Source: Apostichopus japonicus (taxonomy: Eukaryota > Echinodermata > Holothuroidea > Aspidochirotida > Stichopodidae). From it: a stretch of 64,000 nt of DNA. The position numbers were made by a program, and so were the translations under genes. The stretch is from assembly GCF_037975245.1 (NCBI RefSeq), contig NC_092574.1, positions 20,334,213-20,398,212 on the forward strand. Reading direction: 5' to 3'. Each line of letters opens with the position of its first letter. The stretch's first letter is position 1. This document shows positions 23,701-33,800 of this stretch, piece after piece. A model generated the notes under the pieces. That model did not search any database, was not told the DNA's origin, and saw only the letters and a list, made by a program, of their open reading frames with translations.

Positions 23701-25347
23701 TCAATTGCGTATATCCACTTGTTGAAATATGTTAATGAGCTCTGTCATGAATTTAGGTAATGGGGTTGGGTGATATAATGTCAAAGGTCATTTGTAAGAG
23801 TGACAGAATGACCTTTTTTTCATTGTAACAGCAGATCACCCCCTATCGCTTTCTCTCGCTTTTTGTGTTTTACTTTGATCAATACATACGTTATACAGTA
23901 TAGAAGACATTTATGCAATTTCTGAATAATAAAGTTTCTGAATTATTTTCACCACTCGTAAACAATATCAATTTAAGCATTAAATGGTTTAATTAAAAGA
24001 CGTGTAAATAATATGAATAATGATAAAAAACAAAATGAATTTTTATTTGGTAGACACCGTCACTACCGACAATATCGACACCGAAGAAACCGAGACATTC
24101 GTGACTCCGATGCTTACACCGCGAAACTCATCTTTATCGACTGGTGTAGAGTTTCGAAGTAAGATGAAGGTCTTTCTCAAAGAGTCTGTTTCTGAGAGTT
24201 GCCTCAGTCACCTGATGGGATCGACAGATGACACCGGCTACGACAGTGATTATATGCTGGACCGATGTCTGTCGGAACGTGACGTCACTCGCAGCAAGTA
24301 CGGCAAGAAAGTACAGAGGTAAATGAAACGTGACACCGACGTCATGATAAATGGGGTGACGGATTGGTCGTGAGGGCAAAAATCGGATTCCAAAATATGT
24401 AAATTCACGTCAAACCATGTGTTAAATGTATAATGGACATATATTATGTGTTCAACTTGCCGACTACAGACGAAGAAATAGAAGATAAAAAAAAAATACT
24501 CGATATTCGTGAGCCATTTGTGGATATTCTTCACGACTCCATTGTTGTTTTAAGACGAAAGTGGGAAGGAGGAGAGCAGAAAATTTCTCTTGTGTGGGTT
24601 TAGGTGGCAATTTGTCACCAAGTTTCTGTAATTGTGTAGTTCATAAAACACTTTGTTAGTAGTTAGTGGGAGGGGAGAGATAAAGCTTTTCATATAGGAA
24701 ATAACCCCTCCCCCCCTCCTAACATCAATTACACTGACTGTGTGTCACATACCTGTTACATCGGTTGTTCGCTATTGCTTATATTCATAAAAAATAAAAA
24801 ATTACCTCACCCTGTTTGTACCTTTTCTTGCAGATCCATCATAACTCCGAGCTATATAGCATCTCTGCTCCGTGACGATGACGTCATCATTGCTTCTGCC
24901 TCTGTGATGAACAGAAACGAGACCCGCTCGACTTACCTATCAGACGATTATGACGGTTCTCTTACATCCACCGACTTCTCATCTCACATGCTCTCGTCAT
25001 CTTCAGACTCTTCCGTCAGCCTCGCATCCTCATCCACTGCTTCCTCCATCAGCTTGCCTCCGTCTGCCGTCGCCATCACTGAGGCAACACTGGCCACTGG
25101 TGACGCCGCTAACATCCAACTGGACGAGCCCACTCCTGCCGTCTCTGAATGTATCGCTGAAATAGGCAACGACATCGCCGAAACTGTCAACATCGACATG
25201 CCACTGAATCATCGCGATCTTCACACCGAGATAACCGAACAACTAACGGGTACCGGAAATCTTCCAAACGGTCTCTTCTACCCGAATCTCGAAGAAGCAT
25301 TGATTTTCCTTTCCCTTACATATTTTAAAAATCAAATTTTCAATTGA
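17562..25347 (+). CDS. Unrecognised type I membrane protein, ten-exon gene
   Basis: Joined exons: 17562-17759, 19407-19532, 20082-20134, 20591-20735, 21551-21670 (or to 21790), 22117-22308, 22450-23176, 23363-23497, 24054-24318, 24834-25347. Every junction has GT/AG and matching phase, giving 824 aa (864 with the longer fifth exon) and stop TGA. Visible parts: a signal peptide (Leu-rich core about residues 15-27, likely cut near 33); an ectodomain to about 509 with Cys 40, 75, 76, 83, 144, 244, 253, 258, 264 and 289 and N-glycosylation sequons at N59, N138, N230, N284 and N331; a long predominantly helical membrane-proximal part (about 333-509); one transmembrane helix (about 510-531); and a Ser/Thr/Asp-rich cytoplasmic tail of about 293 aa. 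No family was recognised. A secreted-pathway membrane protein is inferred from topology only. Start chosen at the ATG giving the signal peptide; M8 or M14 are alternatives. Confidence 0.82.
18657..19378 (+). repeat. ATCC tetranucleotide microsatellite in intron 1
   Basis: About 700 bp of CATC/ATTC tetranucleotides, uninterrupted between roughly 18,698 and 18,950 and again at 19,108-19,200, with CATT and CATCATC variants between. It yields long artificial frames (repeating HPSI or GWMD) that are not genes. It lies wholly inside the 17,760-19,406 intron and ends about 30 bp before the exon 2 acceptor. Confidence 0.95.
19407..19532 (+). CDS. Exon 2 of membrane-protein gene
   Basis: It follows acceptor TTTTCTGTCACCAG and ends at TCG before donor GTAGGT; 42 codons, phase 0 on both sides. 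It encodes residues 67-108 and holds the cysteine cluster C75, C76, C83. Its frame runs on from the repeat upstream only because the microsatellite has no stops. Confidence 0.8.
20082..20134 (+). CDS. Exon 3 of membrane-protein gene
   Basis: A short 53-nt exon after acceptor TCTATTTTGACAG and before donor GTACGT; phase 0 in, phase 2 out. It encodes 17 residues of a polar segment and the first two bases of a Trp codon completed by exon 4. It is the least certain exon by size, but both phases fit. Confidence 0.72.
20591..20735 (+). CDS. Exon 4 of membrane-protein gene
   Basis: It starts after acceptor TGTTGCCATCAG with the last base of the Trp codon and ends at AAG before GTGAGT. It encodes residues to 174, including sequon N138 and Cys144, in a segment that looks beta-rich. 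Confidence 0.82.
20853..21298. repeat. Direct repeats bracketing a SINE
   Basis: A roughly 64-bp sequence ending in a poly-C tract at 20,853-20,919 (containing AAATCTTGTATAC) recurs at 21,237-21,298. The copies are about 85% alike by eye and sit either side of a tRNA-derived SINE, within intron 4. A local duplication is the simplest reading. Confidence 0.65.
20936..21225 (+). mobile_element. tRNA-derived SINE (plus strand)
   Basis: The head has an A-box-like GGGCCGAGTGGATAAAGG and a B-box-like GGTTCCGGATTCGATACC, spaced as in a tRNA with a long variable arm. A body with no tRNA resemblance follows, ending near 21,225 in an ATTATTATTCTATT-rich tail. It lies in an intron of the membrane-protein gene in the sense direction. 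Confidence 0.72.
21551..21790 (+). CDS. Exon 5 with two in-frame donor sites
   Basis: It follows acceptor TTTCAACTTTTAG. A first donor, ACA followed by GTGAGT, lies after 21,670 (40 codons); a second and stronger-looking donor, CAG followed by GTAAGC, lies after 21,790 (80 codons). Both are phase 0 and the 120 nt between are open, so a 40-residue Lys/Asn/Glu-rich cassette may be optional. Which form is used cannot be settled from DNA alone. Confidence 0.7.
22117..22308 (+). CDS. Exon 6: cysteine-rich segment
   Basis: It has acceptor TTCTGTTTAAG and donor GTATGA; 64 codons, phase 0 both ends. It encodes residues 215-278 with four cysteines (C244, C253, C258, C264) and sequon N230, the densest cysteine cluster of the ectodomain. 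Confidence 0.82.
22450..23176 (+). CDS. Exon 7: long helical membrane-proximal region
   Basis: The largest internal exon (727 nt), after acceptor CCTTTTTCTTAACAG, ending at ACTG before GTAGGT (phase 1). It encodes residues 279-520: two sequons and Cys289, then about 175 residues without Pro-rich breaks that look like successive amphipathic helices, then the first half of the transmembrane helix. Confidence 0.88.
23363..23497 (+). CDS. Exon 8: second half of transmembrane helix
   Basis: Acceptor TATTTTCTTTAG. The split Gly codon joins exon 7 to [12 protein letters not shown], completing a single membrane span, followed by a basic, Ser/Thr-rich juxtamembrane stretch typical of the cytoplasmic side. 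It ends in phase 1 before GTAAGA. Confidence 0.85.
24054..24318 (+). CDS. Exon 9: cytoplasmic tail
   Basis: Acceptor TTTTATTTGGTAG completes an Asp codon. The 265-nt exon encodes a Thr/Glu/Ser-rich, probably disordered tail with the acidic-Tyr motif DDTGYDSDY, a possible phosphorylation or adaptor-binding site (inference). It ends in phase 2 before GTAAAT. Confidence 0.82.
24834..25347 (+). CDS. Exon 10: C-terminal tail and stop
   Basis: Acceptor TACCTTTTCTTGCAG completes an Arg codon; 170 residues follow to TGA at 25,345-25,347. The sequence is Ser/Asp/Thr-rich with a poly-Ser patch, then acidic, and ends in a hydrophobic stretch (FLSLTYF). The annotated end is the first in-frame stop. Confidence 0.82.
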
Positions 25348-25372
25348 GTGAATTGTCACATTTTTTTTCTCA

Positions 25373-25515
25373 AAAAATACTAAAATTTATTTACATTTTT
25401 TTCCAAAACTTTTTTTCTAAAAATTTATTTCTAAAATTTATTTCCAAAAATTTATTTACCAAAAATTTATTTACCAAAAATTTATTTACCAAAATTTTTT
25501 TACCAAAATTTATTT
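25373..25515 (+). repeat. AT-rich minisatellite in the 3' UTR
   Basis: Repeats of roughly 14-17 bp, pattern CCAAAAATTTATTTA, directly downstream of the stop codon. It probably forms part of the 3' untranslated region, being followed by a polyadenylation signal. Confidence 0.75.
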
Positions 25516-25534
25516 GTCGCAGTCTAATTAAATG

Positions 25535-25540
25535 AATAAA
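25535..25540 (+). terminator. Candidate polyadenylation signal AATAAA
   Basis: A canonical AATAAA about 190 nt after the stop codon of the plus-strand membrane-protein gene, followed by T-rich sequence. It is the first good match downstream. Confidence 0.6.
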
Positions 25541-27560
25541 AAACTATCATTTTTGGTTTTTGCAATCTTTTCTTGTTTTTGTTCGAATATTTGCAGTTGA
25601 ATCTCCCATTTTCGTTCGCCTTTCATCCGACTCACACGTACTATACCCTTTGACCTGAATTAATCATGATTAAAGTAAAAGCTGACCTTAGCCTACAATG
25701 TTATTAAATGAACATAAAATTAGCAGAGCAGAATAGAATATACCTCTGAATAATAGCTTTACCAATTGGGACGTGATACATTGTCGAAAGAACCCATAAA
25801 TGCATATACGAGCGAATTTTTGCATGAGCGAGAGGCCACAGGGAATTTGTTTCATCAAATCCCACCCATAAATCTAGCATTACATGTCATCAGTATTGTC
25901 TTTTAATATGCTAGAGAGTCTGGTAATGGTCACTCATATGCGCAAGATTTTCTTTGTCTTATGCATGTGGACTTGTTCATTGGGCACTGTCCTGGGGGGA
26001 GATCTATTTTCTTTCAAAATTAACGGTGCTTAGTTACAAGACGGTCCTATATTTTGCACCATGTTAATTTGTTTAGTGCAATTCGACGCTGTTACTATAG
26101 CAAGGAAGGCCATTCCCTATCTCTGAAAATGTGGACCTTTGAATATTCGGTGGGTATGAAGAGCCGGGGTAGCGGATGCGAGGTGCGTGTGCAGAGCGGG
26201 GATAGGGGGAGGTGGGGTGTGTGTGCAGAGTGGGGGTAGGGGGAGGTGGGGTATATGAGTACAGTTAGTAACTAAAAATGGAACCCACTCCCGGTTTTCA
26301 TGGAGGATAACTGATATTTGAGTTTAACTCTCTGGCATGGAGATCAGTGGTATTTGAATGCAACTCTTGCTAGATCATACAATTGGTGATCAAACTTGTA
26401 CCCTTGATTAGATATTTATGGAAATTTACTTTTGGAGGCGGCAAAGTGTATTTAAGGTAAAGTTAAATGGAAAATGGGTAAAGGTGGGGCCGGACTGCTT
26501 TCACTGATATCTGCAGATTGACTGGGTATTCATTAGGTATGGATGTCATAATATGATGACATCATTGTAACAATAACAATAAATAACAACAATTAAGAAG
26601 AAAATAAGGATTGACATGAAATATATTAAGTATCATAAGCACACTATGGAATGTATGGAGACTAAGAATACTAAAGGGTCGAGTTTGGCAGGTGAAAATA
26701 TACTAAAAAGGTTCATTATAAACAAAATAAAAAAAACACAGAAAGAACTTCTAGATAACATGAAACATCAAGTTTCTAAAGATGTCATATCAAAAAAATA
26801 TTGCACCGTTCAACTTAACCTATAGAAAAGTACAACATAGTAAATCTATAATAGTAATATTTTAATGTAATTATCAAAACCTTATCTAACAGCCATTTAC
26901 TTCTTGACAGAGAGAAGTACTGAAAGCACACATATTATAGTAGATTCTTTGTGTTTCCTTGCTGAAACTCCCCCAACCCCCTCAAGATGTATGGCAGGGG
27001 GTCCTCAAAGAGACTGACGTTGACCCCATGGTTCCGGACGATAATCCAGGGGGTAATAAATCTTCAAACCAAATATGGAAATTCTTGTTAATATTTATCA
27101 GCCAAATCTATCTCATTAATTAAGCCAACCAGCTCAATAACAGTTAATGTTCATTCATTTCTGAAAGTGTTTGACATACCTATATCATTTTTTTGTTTAT
27201 TTTTTCTATATACAAAATGATATTATATTATATTAAATTTTGTTTTTTTTTTGCCTGAGGTTCATAAAAGATGTCTGGAAAAGTCTATCCACCCCACCGA
27301 ATATAGTTCATGACCCACTTTAGTGTCGCACCTCATAGTTTTCAGATCATCCATGTAAACCATATAGATGTGGTTTTGTTTGGGTTAGGCCTTGCTTACA
27401 CTGGAATGCACAAGGAGACTTTAAATGTTTAATAATAGTCATACATATGGAGTAACTTTCCTATTTTTGCAGCGAATCGTAACTTCTCTTATCACAAGTG
27501 TCCCACTTTGAAAATATAACTTTTTTTGTAGAAATGAAGATCATACACTCTATAGATTAA
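25541..27560. other. Intergenic gap between two convergent genes
   Basis: It separates the 3' ends of the plus-strand membrane-protein gene and minus-strand beta-sarcoglycan. It contains a 35-40-bp tandem duplication at 26,183-26,253 (GTGTGCAGAG followed by a G-rich stretch, twice). No gene was recognised; the frame at 26,616-26,825 is Lys-rich and AT-driven. Confidence 0.6.
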
Positions 27561-27562
27561 AG

Positions 27563-27568
27563 TTTATT
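27563..27568 (-). terminator. Candidate polyadenylation signal for beta-sarcoglycan
   Basis: AATAAA on the minus strand, about 90 nt downstream of the beta-sarcoglycan stop codon, a normal spacing for a short 3' UTR. Confidence 0.6.
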
Positions 27569-27658
27569 GACTTTACATGGCTTGTTATTGATTATTGAAC
27601 TGACTAATATGATCTGCTCCTAACCTAACAAGATATAAGATACAAGTATAAGTTTACA

Positions 27659-27889
27659 TCAATTACACAGATCAAACGTTTCTTCCAGCTCCTGGCAAGG
27701 ACTGATCGTGTCTGCTCTTACCCGGGCACCGAACAACCTTCCGTTGTTCCCACACAGACAGAGTCTGTAGACATTAGAGGTACCAGGCTGAGTCTGAGGA
27801 CCCACTACTAGGTCTGGTATCATCAAAGAAGTGTTTAAATAAATTCCAGATGATGATGATGATTGACTTACTAGGTTAATCGATGAGAT
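27659..27889 (-). CDS. SGCB: SGCB last exon: ectodomain C-terminus with cysteine block
   Basis: Minus-strand acceptor ATTGTTTCTCACAG at 27,890; 76 codons then TGA. It encodes SGIYLNTSLMIPDL, aligned with the vertebrate IILNGSVMVS region, then VYRLCLCGNNGRLF and two more Cys. The frame is open only as an exon and begins without a Met. Confidence 0.92.
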   Translation of the reverse strand: MSSINLVSQSSSSSGIYLNTSLMIPDLVVGPQTQPGTSNVYRLCLCGNNGRLFGARVRADTISPCQELEETFDLCN

Positions 27890-30800
27890 CTGTGAGAAAC
27901 AATAGATTTGAAAAGGCTTTACTTAAAAACAGCACTTTACCACCAAAATAATGATATTATTGTAATGAGAAGCAGAGTGTAATCATGGTCCCACAGCAAG
28001 CCAAGGATCACTTTTTTGTGAGTTTTACATGCAAAGTGCTATTTCATTTTCCAAATCAAATTTACCAACAAACTTGACCCTAATCCAACCATTTTCCATG
28101 TTGCTTTTGAAGTTCAGTTTCTCAAAGTATGCATGGCATGTATTGATTTAGTCATAATTTAGATAATCTGATATGGTATTCAACTAGTCATATAATCAAC
28201 ATTTTTGTAAAACTTGTCACAATTTTAACTACTTTACAAACACTTTGGTCTTATATTTCGGATTTTCATACTGCCAAGCTAAGAGGCTTAGAACTAAGAT
28301 TGTAATTGTTAAGACCCTCAAGTGATAATTTATGAGCCAATTATGAGTGAATTTGATTAATTCTCAGCATTTTGTTGCCCAACCACACATTTTGTATCAG
28401 TATTAAAAAAAAAGAAAAAGCAAATTGCAAAACTTTTTCATATTTTTCTTTTCCTGTAATTGAAATGACATTTGGATTAGTCAAGGTGATAACATATATT
28501 GTTATAGAATTTTATTATCAAAAGGGATCAAGAAATTTTCCAAAACATACTCCAAAAGGTTGGTTTATAACTAAAACCTGTGTCTATTTTTCTGTGTTAA
28601 AGCAGATATTGCGTCCTTTTCAACCCCACTAACTCCACAATGCTATAACGACGTACATACCTAGCTTATCTATTCAAATCTTACTTCAAATGGTGGCATA
28701 AAAGTCGAAAAATCTACAACGCTATCTTTCTCGAAGATATTTTCCGTTGGGAGCACAATAAACTCTGCCCATACATCCAAACTCATTACAACTCCAAACT
28801 CATTAGCGTCACTGACCAATACGTAAACTAACACAATGGTATATTTGTATACATTGTCTATGACAGTGCATGGTACCAACGCAATTTTTTTTTAAATCTA
28901 TTTTTAGCAAGGGCTCATAACTAAACATGCTATTTACTCACTGATTGGTTAAATTCAAACTAGTGGGCTTGAGGGGAACTGTAGTCTTTGATTACTCACC
29001 ACTTAACGTTTTTGGCATGGAAAAAAACTTGGCTAATATCTTAGTTTGCTGTTTTGTGATTGGTATATATGTAAAAACTTGATGGACATGTCAAAACAGT
29101 GGAAAACGGCGATCAAACGCAAAATGCTGCTTTAAATTCAAGACTGAGCCTAAAAGTTTACAGCTTGTGATACTGTCTTAATAGTGTCACTCTGTTCCTG
29201 TATCAATTGTTATAATCAGTCACAGCTGGGTATTGGGTGTACCTTTCAGATGAGCTGTGGCAAAGACTCTATGATGTCACCACAAACTACCACAAAGCTT
29301 GTCAAAAATAGTAATGCCATTAACACAAGGCTACAAAATACACATGGAATCTGGCTTAACGATGGAGCATATATATTGGGAAACTGCTACTTTTTTCAGA
29401 AGATGGTGTCTCAAATAATAGTCAAGATAAACATCCTGGGACATTTGTTCCCCCTTTTGCACTCATTTCCAACTTGTAATATATTTTCAACAGTCAATGA
29501 ATAATTTATCTATTCTAGGTATCCCATACAAAATGTTACGCAAAGTTGGACAATTTCTTACACAGGTGCAAACATGTACAGCAGTTTATGTAAACAGAAT
29601 GATCGTAATTTTCAAACCCTTATAAGCAAAAAATCCAGAAACATCAAAACTTTGATACAAAATGCAAAGAGATAGTGATTCAGTGAAAGTACATATTCTT
29701 CTGACAGATAATAATCCTGCATGGTTCATTGTCACTATAGTGAACAACAACTTTGAAATGTTAGCAAACTCACTCCAGATAGTTCAATATTCTTGCCAAA
29801 GAGATTCATCTTGCGGGCCCTCATGTTACCTCCTTCCTTTCCATGGACCTCAATGGACCCCTCTGATCGGAAGTGCAGTCCTTTCCCTGTGGGACTTACA
29901 ATCTAGGGTACAAAGGAAAGTGAGACAAGTATTAAAAGAGGAATCACCTGATCGTTCTGAGGAATGATAATTTTCACACAATTGAGATGGAAAGATACTA
30001 AGTGAGCTTCGGAGTTGATTATGAACTTCAAAATTGAGTACAGAAATGCAGGACAGCTGAACCAATTTCAATCAAATGTCAGGGATTTAGTTTTTAACTT
30101 TCAATGGAATTTGTCATTGTACCACTTATAATTTGAAGTTACAATATGAAAAGCAAAAAGACTATAACCCAGAAAAAATGAAAAATAAAAAGAACTAAAT
30201 CTAGTGTCTTTCTAACTATTTTTGTCTGAGTGAGAGAGAGACATACACACACAAATTTTTGTCTGAGTGAGAGAGAGACATACACACACAAATTATTGTC
30301 ACTGAAAGAGCAATGTACAAGAAGTCCTGTTGAATTGAGACGTCACTTTTCATTCATAGCTAACAAAGACAGCTCAGGAAAGTTTGGCCGAGATTGCTAC
30401 ACGAAGACATCTGAGTCAAACTAGCGATAAGAATCTTCCTGATGGTAAGCTAAGATGTTTCATGCTACAATGATACATTTTACCTCCAGTTGCTTTTGTC
30501 TTCCTTACAAAATATTTTGTAACTTTTCATGCAACCTGAAAAAAAAAAATCTTTTATTTTGATATCCAAAATCTGTTCTTCTGTCACTTACTGAAATAAA
30601 ACCAGGAGGTTTGCTTAAAACAGTTAAGTCATATCTTTTGATTTAAGCTAACCATATCAATTAAAAGACAACTTTGTAATAATTTTCAGTGTTACATGTT
30701 TTGCTTAATAATAGAACAAAGATTGGAACTAGTGCATATTCTTCCTCTGTCTACAGCTGCTTGCCTTTAAGTATTCCACTCTGCCATCTGCCTCCCCTTC

Positions 30801-33800
30801 CCCTTCCTGCCCTACCCCCATCCTCCCATTCCCACACACCCATACGCCCTATCCCATTCTTCTTCAAAAAAAAAAACAGTCCCATTAATCTGCTGGCAGA
30901 AACTGAAGAGTTTCATTTCTTATTTTGTACTGTACCTTGCTAACTTCTACCCCTCCTTCACTTCTGATCTTTGTACCAGGTTGGAATTTTAGATTCTTCT
31001 TGTCTCCTGTATCAAACACTGTGTTCCCTGTGAAGGGGTTAATAACTTCAAAGCTGTTTCCTTGTAATAGGGTTTCCCTGCTGGACACGACCACTGCAGA
31101 AATAATAATTTTGACAAGATTAGTGTTAACAATTTGCTAGTAAATTGTTTTGGGTAGAGTTCTGTTTCATGTAAAATTAATAAGGTTTGGTGAATGCAAA
31201 AAACCTGCCAAAAAATTGTATTTCTATAACAGTTTTTTGGGGGCATTTTGCAGTGAAAAGACCAATGAATTGCTTACATAATTTTCATACATCACTTTCT
31301 TTAAAGGGATAGAAAACTTAAAGATGAAATATATATATTATACAGAGCTTGTAAAACGAAATAGAATAAAATTCCTTCCAACTCCCACTTTCATACCTTG
31401 TTTCGATGTTGAGATACAAACTTTTTGCAAAGTGCTTTGTGCAATGACCTGTGATGTCTGTTTCACATGGACCACACCCATGATATTCAAAATGTTTTGA
31501 TTGGTGACCCCAATTGACCTCAATCTGACCGTGATCATCTTGATGACCTACCAGTGGTATGATGGTGTGGCATGGGAATGGGTAATGCTTCTGGCCATTT
31601 GAGAGGTCTTTTTTATGATTTAGATTGCTGAGTTGCATAATGATGTTCCATTTTGTACATTTTTGAAGTAATTTATTGGGTCAGAGACTTTTTTCTAGAA
31701 ATGTTGACAAAACTGTTTCGTTCTCCAATTTTTTTTTGTGTGTGTAACCTTCCAACATATTTTGGCGGGCCCTATTCAGGGTGGCCACACACAGTTTGAA
31801 TACACCAGGGAACTACACCAACGACTGCTTTTCTCATTAAATTTCTACAGGATGTATAACGCTGAGAAATAAACTCCCTTGCGTGACGGATTATTTTTAT
31901 ATTTTTTTATTGTCATCTTTAATGAGGGTAGTCCTGCTCAGTGCAGAAGCACTGCTTTCCAGAGGAGCCATTTCATTCTATGTTGGTAAGGTATAATGAA
32001 GTGACTTCATCACATGGTGAAACAATCCGTTTAATTGTGATGGGGTCCTCATTGCATCAGTGAAGACAACGATCTGGGATCTTAAAAGGATAAATGATGG
32101 TCTGTCATACTCTGACAATACGGAAAAAGGTTGATGTGGTACGTCATATTTCATCTGGAATATCTCTTTCTCTAATGTACTGTGATGACAAACTTACCTT
32201 TGGTATAATCACCCTGCTGTAACGTCACCTGACGATAAACAAACAAACACACACAAAAAATTAAATTTTGCCCTGTTATAGTAATAAAACTTTTTATTTT
32301 ATTTGTAATTTACATTCCTAATATGTAACAAAAGCTTTAGAATTGGTTATTATCATTTTTGCAGCTGGCTGTGTAACATTGCAATATTTCACCTGAAAGC
32401 AACAACACCAGGAAACTTCTTTCATGACAGTACAAATAATTAGCACAGTCAGACATTTTGGACGTCACTATTCTCGACTCAAGACCGATGAAGAGGTAGT
32501 CACACGGGAATCCTCAAGTTGTAGTTACCGGAACTATTTCAGTTAGGTTTTGGACTACAAAAATAAATTGATGCATTACCCATTGATCCTTGTATTCTAC
32601 ACTGCCACTTGTCTCGTTATCATCCCCTACACAATATGCCATGCAATGCAATGTATGTACTCACAGCCATTGATGTACTCACCATGCCATGCAATGTATG
32701 TACTCACCATGCCATGCATGTACTCACCATGCCATGTACTCACCAGGCCACACAGTGTATGTACTCACCATGCCATGCAATGTATGTACTCACCATGCCA
32801 TGTACTCACCAGGCCACACAGTGTATGTACTCACCAGGCCACACAGTGTATGTACTCACCATGCCATGTAATGTGTACTCACCATGCCATGTCATTAATG
32901 TATTCACCACCCATGCCATACAATGTTAAATCAAACCATGCCATGCAATGAACGTACCCACCCACCCATGCCATGCAATGTATCTATCACCATGCAGTAT
33001 ATTTACTTACATTACCATCATTACTGGAGAAAGAAAGATCCCTGTCCTCGAAACCTCCTAAAACACCCCCTGTCAAGAACTGTACAGATTGGAGATCTGT
33101 AGGGACTTTAAAACGCAGAGTTCCATCCACGAGGAAATCAAACAAGTTTGAACCATGTCTGTTGATCTGAACACCAAACATTATCCACAAGGTAAGCTGT
33201 AAAAAAATAAATAAAAAATAATTAAACACTAACAATAAAATATATGATGACCTTCAATATCATAATGCATAAATAATACATTGACCAGAATAACACTCAC
33301 TAAATTCTTTCACTTTTTTTAAATTATAGTTTCTGGGGGAATAAATTTATCCAGAATCACATTGCATAATGGTCAAAATGCTATACAAGTACAACAATGC
33401 ATAGCACTTTTCTACACAGTAACCATGGTGTTTTAATCGAGACAAAATTTGTAACTTTCAAAACTGCACACCAATATTTGAACCTTAAATTCTACCCTGT
33501 AGGCTTCTTCAACTGTTAATAAACACTCAAGGACCACACACAGTAGTAAAATATAACCAGATGGCTTTCAAAGTCTAAGACTCAAGGTATCTACACAATT
33601 TCCACTAGTTAACCCTTTTGGTTCTGCAATGAGAGTTTATATTTTCCATTCAGTAGAGCCGTACGACTCCATTAATTCAGTCACATAATATTAATTTAAT
33701 TTCATATTTCTTCCTAAATACAATGTTTTGCTATAGTGTTATGACTACATGGTTTGACCATTTTCCTGGCAACTGAAGTCACTTCATACATTAATCAATT

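Noticed and set aside
24742-24833. Start of the last exon's frame at an upstream ATG
   Set aside because: The frame upstream of 24,834 is intron; the acceptor TTTTCTTGCAG marks the true exon start.
28670-28879. Minus-strand frame as an extra SGCB exon
   Set aside because: It lies wholly within the TTAA MITE that is repeated at 49.4-50.0 kb, and exons 6 and 7 of SGCB already join in phase.
32550-32951. 133-codon frame with CMYSPCH repeats
   Set aside because: Translation of an intronic minisatellite inside the beta-sarcoglycan gene.
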